A program made the position numbers and the translations under genes. From assembly GCA_039602395.1 (NCBI GenBank), contig JBCNJP010000029.1, positions 160,944 through 224,943 on the forward strand: DNA of 64,000 bases, given 5' to 3'. This DNA comes from Deinandra increscens subsp. villosa (taxonomy: Eukaryota; Streptophyta; Magnoliopsida; Asterales; Asteraceae). Positions 1-11,867 of this stretch are shown one piece after another. A model generated the notes under the pieces. That model did not search any database and was not told the DNA's origin. It saw nothing but the letters and a program-made list of their open reading frames with translations. Each line of letters opens with the position of its first letter. Positions within the stretch are counted from its first letter, which is position 1.

Positions 1-840
1 TGTAAAGATTTACTAGTTTTTAATCCATTCCCTTTGCTTGAATCATCATCATTTTATCTTTGGAGGATCAAACTTAAGCTAAATCACTAGATTTCTAGAG
101 AGAGAGTAGTGAGAGAAAGCTTCTTACTAGGGTTTTTGAAGAAGAAGAATGGATGAAATGATGAACCCTTGCTTGAATCCTTGAGTTTTGATCAACAAAG
201 CCTAGAAATCCTTGAGTTTTTTGAAGGCTTGATAATGATGATGATGGTTTTCGATGAACAAGAGAGGGGGAGGGAGTGGCGTGAATGTGTATGTGTAAGT
301 GTGTGTGTGTGTGTAGGTTTGTATATATATATATATGAAAATGGACAATGCTAAGTGGCACACATCATGACAAGTGTCCACTAGGTGTCACACACACACA
401 TCTTTACTTGCCTTGTGTAATGATGCATATATATATATATATTGTAGTAAAAGGTGATTAACTGGTATAATACTGACATATAGCGGTATAACTGGTAAAT
501 TTTCTGTCACGAAACGTAAAAGTAATTATATGAAAATTACTAGAATTAAATTACGCTCGCAATGGTATAACCCAAAATAATTTTCGTCATACTTGATTTA
601 GCAGTTATTTTTATGAGTACACTATAATTTTGACGGATACCGGGTTGATCATAACTTGATTTGTCACCAACGTTTGTTAACGAAATATATATTTTTTTTA
701 TAACTCAAATAAGCTTGCTGAAATATAACACCAAAGATTTTAATTACTCCAATGAGATCATGAACATTCTTGTTTATTTATATCTTAAGTTAGTACGGTT
801 CTAGTAAAAAATGCTCACTGAATCATGATCATGATTACAC
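1..840. other. AT-rich non-coding stretch with microsatellites
   Basis: I recognise no gene here. A GA-rich leader-like segment (about 95-290) is followed by a (GT)n run at 299-314 and (TA)n runs at 322-335 and 428-442. Read on the minus strand, the order TA-rich box, then CT-rich leader, resembles the U3/R part of the Gypsy LTRs further right. It could therefore be the edge of a minus-strand LTR or the promoter side of a gene lying off the left edge. Neither reading is demonstrated. Confidence 0.3.
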
Positions 841-849
841 TCCGAATCC

Positions 850-3142
850 GGAAACGGGTCGGGTAAAATACATATGGATTAATCGAAGTGTCACACGATC
901 CATGTTATTGGAGCCATCTAGATTAATATTGACGACCTTTAAATCCTCTTTTAGCAAATAAATAAAGTGAGAATATGAAGTTTTTGTTTTCACCTATTCC
1001 TTAATCGCAGCTTTAAGATCTTTTAGTTTGTTTTTAAAAGCCACCATCTTGTTTGTAGAACCTCTCACATTATCTTTACCCCAACAATCAGAAACAATAT
1101 TGTCAAGCTCATTCCCAACAAGTCAAGATTTGTATAATTTAACATGAATTGGCCCAAAGTCTAGAACCTTAGACCTCAATAAAATAGGCCTATGATTTGC
1201 CACCGACCCATCAAGAACAACCGCCTCCATACTAGACATATCATCCACTAAATCAGAAATCTCCAATTTACTAAACATAGTGCAATTAGAATCAACCGAG
1301 TGAATTTATAGCCACCCATAGGGATATCAACCAAGTTCCCCGAATGAATAAAGTCATTAAAATGATTAGCATTAATCGACGAAAAAATAGAACCGCGCCT
1401 TTCGGAATCACTCCTAACTGAGGTGCTGTTTGTTTTTGAAGAGGTAAAAGGTCTTCAGTCTGCGGACCACATCTGCAGACATCTGCAGAAGAAGAGGTGG
1501 ACCAAACTTCTGCAGTCTGCAAGAAGAAGACTGTTTGTTTTTTAACATCTGCAGACTGCTAAAATAAACTGTATTTTAAATAAACTGTTTTTTTTTAACT
1601 TAAAAAAAGTCTTTAAACATTACAATTCAACTAATAGTTATACAATACTTAACTAACATTCATAAAAACAACAATAACATTTTTTTTAAGATCACTCGTT
1701 CATTCAACATTGTGTATTAACTGCCCAGCGATGTTATCTCGTAAGTGAGTCATAAATTCCAGATCCGACCATTGTTGTTTTTCTCCCATTTCTAACCAAT
1801 TTTAGTCACAAATAAGCCATAAACAATCAATTAACATGAAGTAAACAATCAATTAACTTCAAATCAGCCATAAACATGAACAAAACAATCAACTGAGATG
1901 AACATTAACATGCCAATTTAAAGCAGTTACAAACAAAATGTAAAGCTATCAAGAGAATTGTCAACTATATAAGCCCCCTAACTTATTTAAACCAGGGCAA
2001 ACTTTGACATATCATACCCTATTTCTTACCTAGATCACTCTTATAGTTGAGGCCAGAGAAACATTAACATGCCAATTTAAAGCATAAACATTAACATGAA
2101 ATTCTGAGCTATTGAGGTCAGAAAATTAGCTTGCAACTTTAAAAAATCTGAAATTTGAAATTTATTCTACAGCTACATCCACACAAAAAAAAAGTGATGA
2201 AATGGAAACAGAAGTTCTTGATTTTGATGACATGAAACTACACAAATCGAAGACAAAATCTACAAATATGACATGAAACTACACAAATCGAAGACAATGG
2301 ATGGATATAAGTTCTTGATTTTGCGATTAATCCGACTGTGTAAATAGCTTACCTCTAGGGTTTTTGGATTTTCGTGGAGTTGAACTGCCGGCGGGATGTG
2401 CTGCTGCGCGACGAGGGAGAGGACCGGCGGCGATGTGCTGCTCACGAAGAGGGAAGGACCGGCGGCGAGGTTCCTGCCGGCGCCGGTCAGAAGGGAGGAG
2501 GGAGGCAGGAGGGACGGTGGAGGCGCAGAGAGGAGAGGAGATTAGGGCAGAAATTATGAAGTCAGAAGAGGTATGAAGCGTATGTTTACATCTTCTCCAA
2601 AAAGAGGTCTCGCAGACGTTTTTTAATGAAACGTCTGCGAGAAAACAAACGGTCTTCTAAATAAAACGTCTTCCCGCGTCTGCGCCAAGAAGATAAAAGA
2701 GGTTGAGAAGATCTTTTGCCAAAAAACAAACACCACCTGAGTTGAATCACCGAATATAGTGAAGTTGCCAGTATTAAAAGACATAAACTGAAGAAGGAAA
2801 TTCCATAAGGTTACCTTTTCCGATTTAGCTTGAGGAGCATAAACATTCATCACAAAACAACGTTTCTGCTCGATAATCCATCCGCCCTCCACTATAAACG
2901 TTATCTGAAGCGAAAGATGAAATTTTCTAAAACTTTTGTGGATCCCAAACTGATAGAATACCCCCTGAATGACCTCTAGCTAACACTACTTCATACTCAA
3001 ATTTAAAATTACCCCACACATTATTAATATAACACAAATTTAAAGAAGACATGAAAGTTTCTTGAATACCAAGGAAACTAACTTGATATTTGCTTACAAT
3101 ACTCGCCATTTTTTCTACGCTTCTTGTTACTCCCGATCCCAC
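850..3142 (-). pseudogene. LINE ORF2 endonuclease remnant, split by a DNA transposon
   Basis: This is the N-terminal apurinic-type endonuclease domain of a plant L1-like LINE on the minus strand. Read from about 3142 downward it shows LGIQETF, then GGILSVWDP, NVYAPQ and FGD. These are the usual landmarks of the exonuclease-endonuclease-phosphatase fold that nicks the target for target-primed reverse transcription. The frame breaks at a stop near 2927 and again at the transposon inserted at 1422-2737. Beyond the transposon, 1418 down to about 850, it continues in another frame with RGSIFSS, then IPMGGYKFT. Coding similarity fades near 850 and no reverse transcriptase core follows, so the copy is 3'-truncated or decayed. 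It is a dead copy. Confidence 0.7.
1422..2737. mobile_element. TIR DNA transposon (PIF/Harbinger-like, non-autonomous)
   Basis: The left end reads GGTGCTGTTTGTTTTTGAAG and the right end is its imperfect inverted copy (ending AAAAAACAAACACCACC). Beyond the outer 17 bases the inverted similarity continues through the AAAGGTCTTC / GAAGATCTTTT blocks. TGA flanks both sides (1419-1421 and 2738-2740) as a 3-bp target duplication, which fits the TNA preference of PIF/Harbinger elements. Inside are subterminal repeats of the TCTGCAGAC / GTCTGCG type and a GC-rich segment at 2380-2540. No transposase is visible in 1316 bp, so it would need a partner element. It interrupts LINE coding sequence. Superfamily assignment is tentative; element boundaries are firm. 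Confidence 0.75.
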
Positions 3143-3149
3143 ATATATT

Positions 3150-3950
3150 GATTGACATTAAATTAATTCATCAACCAATTTTCACTCATCCCATGAATCA
3201 ATCTTTCTAAGTCACCTGAAGTGCCATCCATATTAATAACCTTCCCTATATCAATAATTCGATTAAAATCATTTATCAATGATCCTCCATTAATTTTATC
3301 CCCTATAATCGCTTCCTTTGAACAAGCCACTGAAGCCGTCCCCAATATTAATTTCATTTTGACAAAACACAACACCCTTAAATCCAGGGGGCTTGGAAGG
3401 GCTTGAAGAAGATGTTGTAGTGAGTATCTCCTTTTCTTTAGACAATGAAGAATTTAAATTTCTCTTATCCCTATCTTTCATATCATTTTCCTCTTGGTCA
3501 ATCTTCTTTATTACATCATAAATACAAAAAGGATCATCAGATACATCATCTTTTTGACGAGTTCCTCCTTATCTGCATCATTACCTACACACGATTCATT
3601 TACAGAGGATGACCCAAACTCTAGGGATGAACCATCCGAGTGTTAAAGCATAGGTGGAGCCCATGTTACAAATTCCCTAGCAAAGACCTCATAGTTCCTT
3701 CCCTCAATCTTAACGTGAATCTCTTTAGAATCTCTTTAGAAGTCGAAGAACGCTCATGAGTAAGTATGCACACCTTATTAGAGGCCAAAGGTTCATCCAC
3801 ATCCTAATAAAAAAATGCATTTGCCCCATGTTGCTCCCACTTGAAAAACACAATTCTTATTTCATGCATTAAAGGGAGTCCCCAAAGTTCAATCCAAATC
3901 ATCCGCTCATCCGAAATAAACTTTTTTAATTTTAGGAAATGCAACTTTTT
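3150..3950 (-). pseudogene. LINE ORF1 (gag-like) remnant
   Basis: Minus-strand decayed sequence directly upstream of the LINE endonuclease. Translated in pieces it gives ERMIWIELWGLPL near 3880, NKVCILTHE near 3770, VKIEGRNYEV near 3710 and a charged, proline/serine-rich tail near 3350-3480. The pattern of a tryptophan-containing nucleic-acid-binding domain followed by a disordered tail matches ORF1 proteins of plant LINEs (DUF4283 type), which coat the element RNA. Several frameshifts and stops are present. The position just 5' of the endonuclease on the same strand supports one LINE copy covering about 850-3950. The family name comes from recalled motif style, not from a search. Confidence 0.5.
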
Positions 3951-4350
3951 GTTTCGAAATTTAATTTAGTTTAATTTGTTTTAGATTAATTAATTATTAC
4001 TTTTGTTTTATTTTTAAATAAATTTCAATTGAATACAATAATATTAAAATAAAAAGTATAGGGTCGAAAAAGTATATGATGTATATTAGTTTTAGAAAAT
4101 ATGAGAAGTGTGAAGTGATGATGTGATATGTTGAGTTCGCAAAATAAAGTATGGGGTTGAAAACTTGAAATAATGTGTACCCTAAGAGCATTCACAATTC
4201 ATTCTCTATTTTATTTCTATAATTTAACTAAATAACACTATATTTTTCTTCTTCTTTTTAATTAAATAATATATTTTTATCTTTATATTATTTTTTAACT
4301 CCACTTTAAAAACTATTAAAAAAAAATAAACACCCCCACTTTTTAATTTT
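3951..4350. other. AT-rich spacer
   Basis: About 75-80% A+T by eye, with no reading frame or repeat structure I can identify. It separates the minus-strand LINE remnant from the plus-strand LINE insertion. Confidence 0.4.
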
Positions 4351-4367
4351 AAAGAATGTGCTGTGAG

Positions 4368-4924
4368 GTGTCCATTGTGTCGGGGCAGAATTGCAACGCT
4401 CGATGCTCTGTATAGCGTAACATACAGGTGGATAGTCTGAGGTGTCCATTATGTCAGGAGGTTGATGAGTCGGCTTCTCATATCTTGATGGGATGTGAGA
4501 TTGTCGATAGGCTTTGGCACCTAGTCTCTAATTGGTGTAAGGTCCCTTCTTTCTTTATTTTCGATGTCCCTGATTTGCTTCACGTTGTGGAGGAAGCTCC
4601 GTTTGACAGGAAGTTGAAGATGATTTTGTATACCATTGTTCTCACCGCTTGCCGGATCATATGGAAGACCTGAAACGAAGCGTTTTTTGAGAAGAAGAAA
4701 CCTAATATGACGTGTATGTTTAATGAGATAAAAGGCTTTAGTTTCCTTTGAATTAGGACTAGAGGGAAATGAGGAGATTTAAAGTGGGAGATGTGGGATT
4801 CTTTCATAATGAAAGTCTTTTGTTTTTTGCTTTGTATGTTGTTTTTCTGTCCTGTCTAGCTTCTTGCTTGCTTGGAGGGTGCTGCTTCGGTTCTATGAAA
4901 TTGCTGTTCGAAAAAAAAAAAAAA
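4368..4924 (+). mobile_element. 5'-truncated LINE insertion (zf-RVT tail)
   Basis: The insertion is bounded by a perfect 17-bp direct repeat, AAAGAATGTGCTGTGAG, at 4351-4367 and 4925-4941. It ends in a poly(A) run, the signature of target-primed reverse transcription. From 4428 to 4673 it encodes about 80 residues with RCPLC, then SASHILMGC and LWHLVSNWC, the cysteine/histidine pattern of the zinc-binding region at the C-terminus of plant LINE reverse transcriptases (zf-RVT). Everything 5' of that domain is missing, which is usual because reverse transcription often aborts early. The frame ends at 4673 in TGA. This is not a functional gene. Confidence 0.85.
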
Positions 4925-5168
4925 AAAGAATGTGCTGTGAGCCTTTGAATGCTCGAGGTACGCCACTCACAAAAGGATGACCTTCCGAACAGTCATCAGA
5001 AGACAGATTTCACCCAAATCCTACACGTAATCAATAATCATACACGATACACCTTCCTTCATTCCTCCTCCTCTAGTATATCAGTAAGTATATGAGGTGG
5101 CTCAATCTCGTTTTCTTCCGCCAATTTCACTACTCAATCCCTCCCTCCATCTCTGACTGACTGAGATC

Positions 5169-5310
5169 ATGCGTAGAGCTGTGGCTGTTTTCTGGCGCAC
5201 CAGATCCTTCAGTTCCTCAAATTGCTTACCTAAGTTCCCCCTTGTTTCCCTAGACCGCCATGACATCTGGTATCCCCCTCCGTCGCCGCCGCTTCATCTA
5301 AGACCTCACT
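5169..5310 (+). CDS. Possible first exon of a host gene (organelle-targeted?)
   Basis: An ATG at 5169 follows a pyrimidine-rich stretch (about 5050-5165) that looks like a plant 5' UTR. The next 47 codons begin MRRAVAVFWRTRSFSSSN, arginine- and serine-rich with no acidic residue, as in a mitochondrial or plastid presequence. The coding run meets a good splice donor (CACT/GTAAGAA) at 5311; without splicing it would stop at 5328-5330. No downstream exon is visible before the gap at 6001, so the gene is either truncated here or continues in missing sequence. I do not recognise the protein. A retro-element or chance explanation remains possible. Confidence 0.3.
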
Positions 5311-5905
5311 GTAAGAATCCGTTCTTTTAATTGGTAAATATCTCAACTCTCAAGGATTCGGTAGTCATTGATCACTCGGTGTCAACTGACTTTGAAAATG
5401 GTTCAACATTTGCTACTTTACACATAATTAATTAGGGCAAATTTATGAGGCTTTTCTAAGATTATTGCTTTATTAGCTTTTTGAAAAGCCAATAAACAGG
5501 TTTGAGTGTTTGAAAAGCCAATAAAATAAACAGGTTTGAGTGTTTGGCAAATGAATAAACATTTTTGCTTTAGCTTTTTGAAAACTAATAAGTCAGTTTT
5601 TAATAAGTTACGTTTTTTTTGCTTTTCAAAAGTGCTTATAGCTTTTTGAGTGGTAAATTACCATACTACCCTTATTTTAACTTATATTCACCTAACCTTA
5701 TACGGTTATACCCACTCAACCCCTTTTTAGTCATATTATATATAAAAGCACTTATCCACTTAAATAAGCAAATGTAAACACTTTTTTAAAAACTTCTTTT
5801 AAAAAAACTCATAAAAAAACTCATAAGCCAATAAGTACTTTTGTTAAAAAAACACTTATCCATTTAAATAAGCAATCCCAAACAAGCCCATATGTAAAGA
5901 ACTGA
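5311..5905. repeat. AT-rich MITE-like sequence
   Basis: The block repeats AGCTTTTTGAAAA and CAATAAACAGGTTTGAGTGT (the latter twice around 5500-5540). It ends near 5880 with AAGCAATCCCAAACAAGCCC, a sequence style common at ends of hAT-type MITEs in plants. The left part carries an imperfect inverted counterpart (GTGTTTGGCAAATGAATAAA). No clear target duplication was found, so boundaries are approximate and the identity is tentative. Confidence 0.35.
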
Positions 5906-6000
5906 ATTGATATTATTGAATAGTCAGGTTACAATTTTTAGAGATCACAATGAAACCCTAAAACATAACTGGGCCTGGGCCTGTGGGATCAAACCTAATG

Positions 6001-6500
6001 NNNNNNNNNNNNNNNNNNNNNNNNNNNNNNNNNNNNNNNNNNNNNNNNNNNNNNNNNNNNNNNNNNNNNNNNNNNNNNNNNNNNNNNNNNNNNNNNNNNN
6101 NNNNNNNNNNNNNNNNNNNNNNNNNNNNNNNNNNNNNNNNNNNNNNNNNNNNNNNNNNNNNNNNNNNNNNNNNNNNNNNNNNNNNNNNNNNNNNNNNNNN
6201 NNNNNNNNNNNNNNNNNNNNNNNNNNNNNNNNNNNNNNNNNNNNNNNNNNNNNNNNNNNNNNNNNNNNNNNNNNNNNNNNNNNNNNNNNNNNNNNNNNNN
6301 NNNNNNNNNNNNNNNNNNNNNNNNNNNNNNNNNNNNNNNNNNNNNNNNNNNNNNNNNNNNNNNNNNNNNNNNNNNNNNNNNNNNNNNNNNNNNNNNNNNN
6401 NNNNNNNNNNNNNNNNNNNNNNNNNNNNNNNNNNNNNNNNNNNNNNNNNNNNNNNNNNNNNNNNNNNNNNNNNNNNNNNNNNNNNNNNNNNNNNNNNNNN
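6001..6500. other. Assembly gap (500 N)
   Basis: Exactly 500 unknown bases, a conventional scaffold gap of unknown true size. Satellite begins immediately after it, so the array probably extends into the gap. Any translation through it is meaningless. Confidence 0.95.
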
Positions 6501-7289
6501 AAGACGAACGTTTTGACTGGTATTAGCTCTCGTAACTCTTTACGGTTCTCAAGTTACGTCAGTTTTCGTAAACCACTCAAAATTTTAACACTGTTCACCG
6601 AACCTCCACCGAACCTCCTCCGAGCTACCTCCGAACTTCATCCGAACTTAAGCTACGCCGAACGTTCTCCGAACCTAAGCTTCGAACAATCAAACAGAAT
6701 TGGCCGTTAAGCTAGTAAAAGCATAGATCTCTCTGAGACGAACGTTTTGAATGGTATTAGCTATCGTAACTCTTTACAGTTCTCAAGTTACGTCAGTTTT
6801 CGTAAACCAATCAAACTTTTAACACTGTTCACCGAACCTCCACCGAACCTCCTCCAAGCTACCTCCGATCTTTGTCCGAACTTAAGCTACTCCGAACGTT
6901 CTCCGAACCTGACCTTCAGACAATCAAACAGAATTTGGCCATTAAGCTAGTAAAAGTATAGATCTCTCCGAGACGAACGTTTTAACTGGTATTAGCTATC
7001 GTAACTCTCTACGATTCTCAAGTTACGTCAGTTTTCGTAAACCACTCAAAATTTTATCACTGTTCACCGAACCTCCACTGAACCTCCTCCGAGCTACCTC
7101 TGAACTTCGTCCGAACTCAAGCTACGCCGAACGTTCTCAGAACCTGACCTTCGGACAATCAAATAGAATCTTGCCGTTAGGCTAGTAAAAGTATAGATCT
7201 CTCTGAGACGAACGTTTTGACTGGTATTAGCTATCATAACACTTTACAATTCTCAAGTTACGTCAGTTTTCGTAAACCAATCAAACTTT

Positions 7290-9540
7290 TAACACTGTTC
7301 ACCGAACCTCCACCGAACCTCCTCCAAGCTACCTCCGATCTTTGTCCGAACTTAAGCTACTCCGAACGTTCTCCGAACCTGACCTTCAGACAATCAAACA
7401 GAATTTGGCCATTAAGCAAGTAAAAGTATAGATCTCTCTGAGACGAACGTTTTAACTGGTATTAGCTATCGTAACTCTCTACGATTCTCAAGTTACGTCA
7501 GTTTTCGTAAACCACTCAAAATTTTATCACTGTTCACCGAACCTCCACTGAACCTCCTCCGAGCTACCTCTGAACTTCGTCCGAACTCAAGCTACGCCGA
7601 ACGTTCTCAGAACCTGACCTTCGGACAATCAAATAGAATCTGGCTGTTAGGCTAGTAAAAGTATAGATCTCTCTGAGACGAACGTTTCGACTGGTATTAG
7701 CTCTCGTAACTCTTTACGGTTCTCAAGTTACGTCAGTTTTCGTAAACCACTCAAAATTTTAACACTGTTCACCGAACCTCCACCGAACCTCCTCCGAGCT
7801 ACCTCCGAACTTTGTCCGAACTTAAGCTACGTCGAACGTTCTCCGAACCTGAATTTCGGACAATTAAACAGAATCTGGCCGTTAGGCTAGTAAAAGTATA
7901 GATATCTCTGAGACGAACGTTTTGACTGGTATTAGCTATCGTAACTCTTTACAAATCTCAAGTTACGTCAGTTTTCGTAAACCACTCAAAATTTTAACAC
8001 TGTTCACCGAACCTCCACCGAACCTCCTCCGAGCTACCTCCGAACTTCATCCGAACTTAAGCTACGCCGAACGTTCTCCGAACCTAACCTTCGAACAATC
8101 AAACAGAATTGGCCGTTAAGCTAGTAAAAGCATAGATCTCTCTGAGACGAACGTTTTGAATGGTATTAGCTATCGTAACTCTTTACGGTTCTCAAGTTAC
8201 GTCAGTTTTCGTAAACCACTCAAAATTTTAACACTGTTCACCGAACCTCCACCGAACCTCCTCCAAGCTACCTCCGAACTTCGTCCGAACTTAAGCTACG
8301 CCGAACGTTCTCCGAACCTGAACTTCGGACAATCAAACAGAATCTTGCCGTTAGGCTAGTAAAAGTATAGATCTCTCTGAGACGAACGTTTTGACTGGTA
8401 TTAGCTATCATAACACTTTACAATTCTCAAGTTACGTCAGTTTTCGTAAACCAATCAAAATTTTAACACTGTTCACCGAACCTCCACCGAACCTCCTCCG
8501 AGCTACCTCAGAACTTCGTTCGAACTTAAGGTACTCCGAACCTAACCTTCGGACAATCAAACAGAATATGGATGTTAGGCTAGTAAAAGTATAGATCTCT
8601 CTGAGACGAACGTTTTGACTGGAATTAGCTCTCGTAACTCTTTACGGTTCTCAAGTTACGTCAGTTTTCGTAAACCACTCAAAATTTTAACACTGTTCAC
8701 CGAACCTCCACCGAACCTCCTCCGAGCTACCTCCAAACTTCGTCCGAACTTAAGCTACGTCGAATGTTCTCCAAATCTGACCTTAGGACAATCAAACAAA
8801 ATCTGGCTGTTAGGCTTGTAAAAGTATAGATCTCTCTGAGGCAAACGTTTTAACTGGTATTAGCTCTCGTAACTCTTTACGGTTCTCAAGTTACGTCAGT
8901 TTTCGTAAACCACTCAAAATTTTAACACTGTTCACCGAACCTCCACCGAACCTCCTCCGAGCTACCTCCGAACTTCGTCCGAACTTAAGCTACGCCGAAC
9001 GTTCTCCGAACCTAAGCTTCGGACAATCAAACAGAATTTGGTCGTTAAACTAGTAAAAGTATAGATCTCTCTGAGACGAACGTTTTAACTGGTATTAGCT
9101 ATCGTAACTCTTTACGATTCTCAAGTTACGCCAGTTTTCGTAAACCACTCAAAATTTTAACATTGTTCACCGAACCTCCACCGAACCTCCTCCGAGCTAC
9201 CTCCGAACTTCGTCCGAACTTAAGCTACGCCGAACGTTCTCCGAACCTGAACTTCGGACAATCAAACAGAATCTTGTCGTTAGGCTAGTAAAAGTATAGA
9301 TCTCTCTGAGACGAACGTTTTGACTGGTATTAGCTATCGTAACACTTTACAATTCTCAAGTTACGTCAGTTTTCGTAAACCAATCAAAATTTTAACACTG
9401 TTCACCGAACCTCCACCGAACCTCCTCCGAGCTACCTCAGAACTTCGTTCGAACTTAAGCTACTCCGAACCTGACCTTCGGACAATCAAACAGAATATGG
9501 ATGTTAGTCTAGTAAAAGTATAGATCTCTCTGAGACGAAC
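7290..9540. repeat. Higher-order repeat unit, copy 1 (period 2327 bp)
   Basis: Monomer lengths in the order 235, 235, 234, 235, 224, 235, 235, 235, 224, then the next monomer, repeat exactly 2327 bp later. Diagnostic variants (GATATCTCTG near 7900, GAGGCAAACG near 8840, the 11-bp deletions near 8530 and 9460) all recur at +2327. This is a ten-monomer higher-order unit, the result of recent unequal exchange or block amplification. Confidence 0.85.
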
Positions 9541-9616
9541 GTTTTGACTGGTATTAACTATCGTAACTCTTTACGGTTCTCAAGTTACGTCAGTTTTCGT
9601 AAACCAACCAAACTTT

Positions 9617-11867
9617 TAACACTGTTCACCGAACCTCCACCGAACCTCCTCCAAGCTACCTCCGATCTTTGTCCGAACTTAAGCTACTCCGAACGTTCTC
9701 CAAACCTGACCTTCAGACAATCAAACAGAATTTGGCCATTAAGCTAGTAAAAGTATAGATCTCTCTGAGACGAACGTTTTAACTGGTATTAGCTATCGTA
9801 ACTCTCTACGATTCTCAAGTTACGTCAGTTTTCGTAAACCACTCAAAATTTTATCACTGTTCACCGAACCTCCACTGAACCTCCTCCGAGCTACCTCTGA
9901 ACTTCGTCCGAACTCAAGCTACGCCGAACGTTCTCAGAACCTGACCTTCGGACAATCAAATAGAATCTGGCTGTTAGGCTAGTAAAAGTATAGATCTCTC
10001 TGAGACGAACGTTTCGACTGGTATTAGCTCTCGTAACTCTTTACGGTTCTCAAGTTACGTCAGTTTTCGTATACCACTCAAAATTTTAACACTGTTCACC
10101 GAACCTCCACCGAACCTCCTCCGAGCTACCTCCGAACTTTGTCCGAACTTAAGCTACGTCGAACGTTCTCCGAACCTGAATTTCGGACAATTAAACAGAA
10201 TCTGGCCGTTAGGCTAGTAAAAGTATAGATATCTCTGAGACGAACGTTTTGACTGGTATTAGCTATCGTAACTCTTTACAAATATCAAGTTACGTCAGTT
10301 TTCGTAAACCACTCAAAATTTTAACAGTGTTCACCGAACCTCCACCGAACCTCCTCCGAGCTACCTCCGAACTTCATCCGAACTTAAGCTACGCCGAACG
10401 TTCTCCGAACCTAACCTTCGAACAATCAAACATAATTGGCCGTTAAGCTAGTAAAAGCATAGATCTCTCTGAGACGAACGTTTTGAATGGTATTAGCTAT
10501 CGTAACTCTTTACGGTTCTCAAGTTACGTCAGTTTTCGTAAACCACTCAAAATTTTAACACTGTTCACCGAACCTCCACCGAACCTCCTCCAAGCTACCT
10601 CCGAACTTCGTCCGAACTTAAGCTACGCCGAACGTTCTCCGAACCTGAACTTCGGACAATCAAACAGAATCTTGCCGTTAGGCTAGTAAAAGTATAGATC
10701 TCTCTGAGACGAACGTTTTGACTGGTATTAGCTATCATAACACTTTACAATTCTCAAGTTACGTCAGTTTTCGTAAACCAATCAAAATTTTAACACTGTT
10801 CACCGAACCTCCACCGAACCTCCTCCGAGCTACCTCAGAACTTCGTTCGAACTTAAGGTACTCCGAACCTAACCTTCGGACAATCAAACAGAATATGGAT
10901 GTTAGGCTAGTAAAAGTATAGATCTCTCTGAGACGAACGTTTTGACTGGAATTAGCTCTCGTAACTCTTTACGGTTCTCAAGTTACGTCAGTTTTCGTAA
11001 ACCACTCAAAATTTTAACACTGTTCACCGAACCTCCACCGAACCTCCTCCGAGCTACCTCCAAACTTCATCCGAACTTAAGCTACGTCGAATGTTCTCCA
11101 AATCTGACCTTAGGACAATCAAACAAAATCTGGCTGTTAGGCTTGTAAAAGTATAGATCTCTCTGAGGCAAACGTTTTAACTGGTATTAGCTCTCGTAAC
11201 TCTTTACGGTTCTCAAGTTACGTCAGTTTTCGTAAACCACTCAAAATTTTAACACTGTTCAGCGAACCTCCACCGAACCTCCTCCGAGCTACCTCCGAAC
11301 TTCGTCCGAACTTAAGCTACTCCGAACGTTCTCCGAACCTGACGTTCGGACAATCAAACAGAATTTGGTCGTTAAACTAGTAAAAGTATAGATCTCTCTG
11401 AGACGAACGTTTTAACTGGTATTAGCTATCGTAACTCTTTACGATTCTGAAGTTACGCCAGTTTTCGTAAACCACTCAAAATTTTAACATTGTTCACCGA
11501 ACCTCCACCGAACCTCCTCCGAGCTACCTCCGAACTTCGTCCGAACTTAAGCTACGCCGAACGTTCTCCGAACCTGAACTTCGGACAATCAAACAGAATC
11601 TTGTCGTTAGGCTAGTAAAAGTATAGATCTCTCTGAGACGAACGTTTTGACTGGTATTAGCTATCGTAACACTTTACAATTCTCAAGTTACGTCAGTTTT
11701 CGTAAACCAATCAAAATTTTAACACTGTTCACCGAACCTCCACCGAACCTCCTCCGAGCTACCTCAGAACTTCGTTCGAACTTAAGCTACTCCGAACCTG
11801 ACCTTCGGACAATCAAACAGAATATGGATGTTAGTCTAGTAAAAGTATAGATCTCTCTGAGACGAAC
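9617..11867. repeat. Higher-order repeat unit, copy 2 (period 2327 bp)
   Basis: Same monomer order and diagnostic variants as the preceding unit, with only scattered substitutions. One example is monomer 11165, which carries GACGTTCGG where its partner at 8838 has AAGCTTCGG. The right end changes to a different monomer type at about 11870, where a second, five-monomer order begins. Confidence 0.85.

Noticed and set aside
5907..6710. Long reading frames running through the N block at 6001-6500
   Set aside because: Unknown bases cannot show stops; the frames are artefacts. The same applies to frames crossing 29501-30000.
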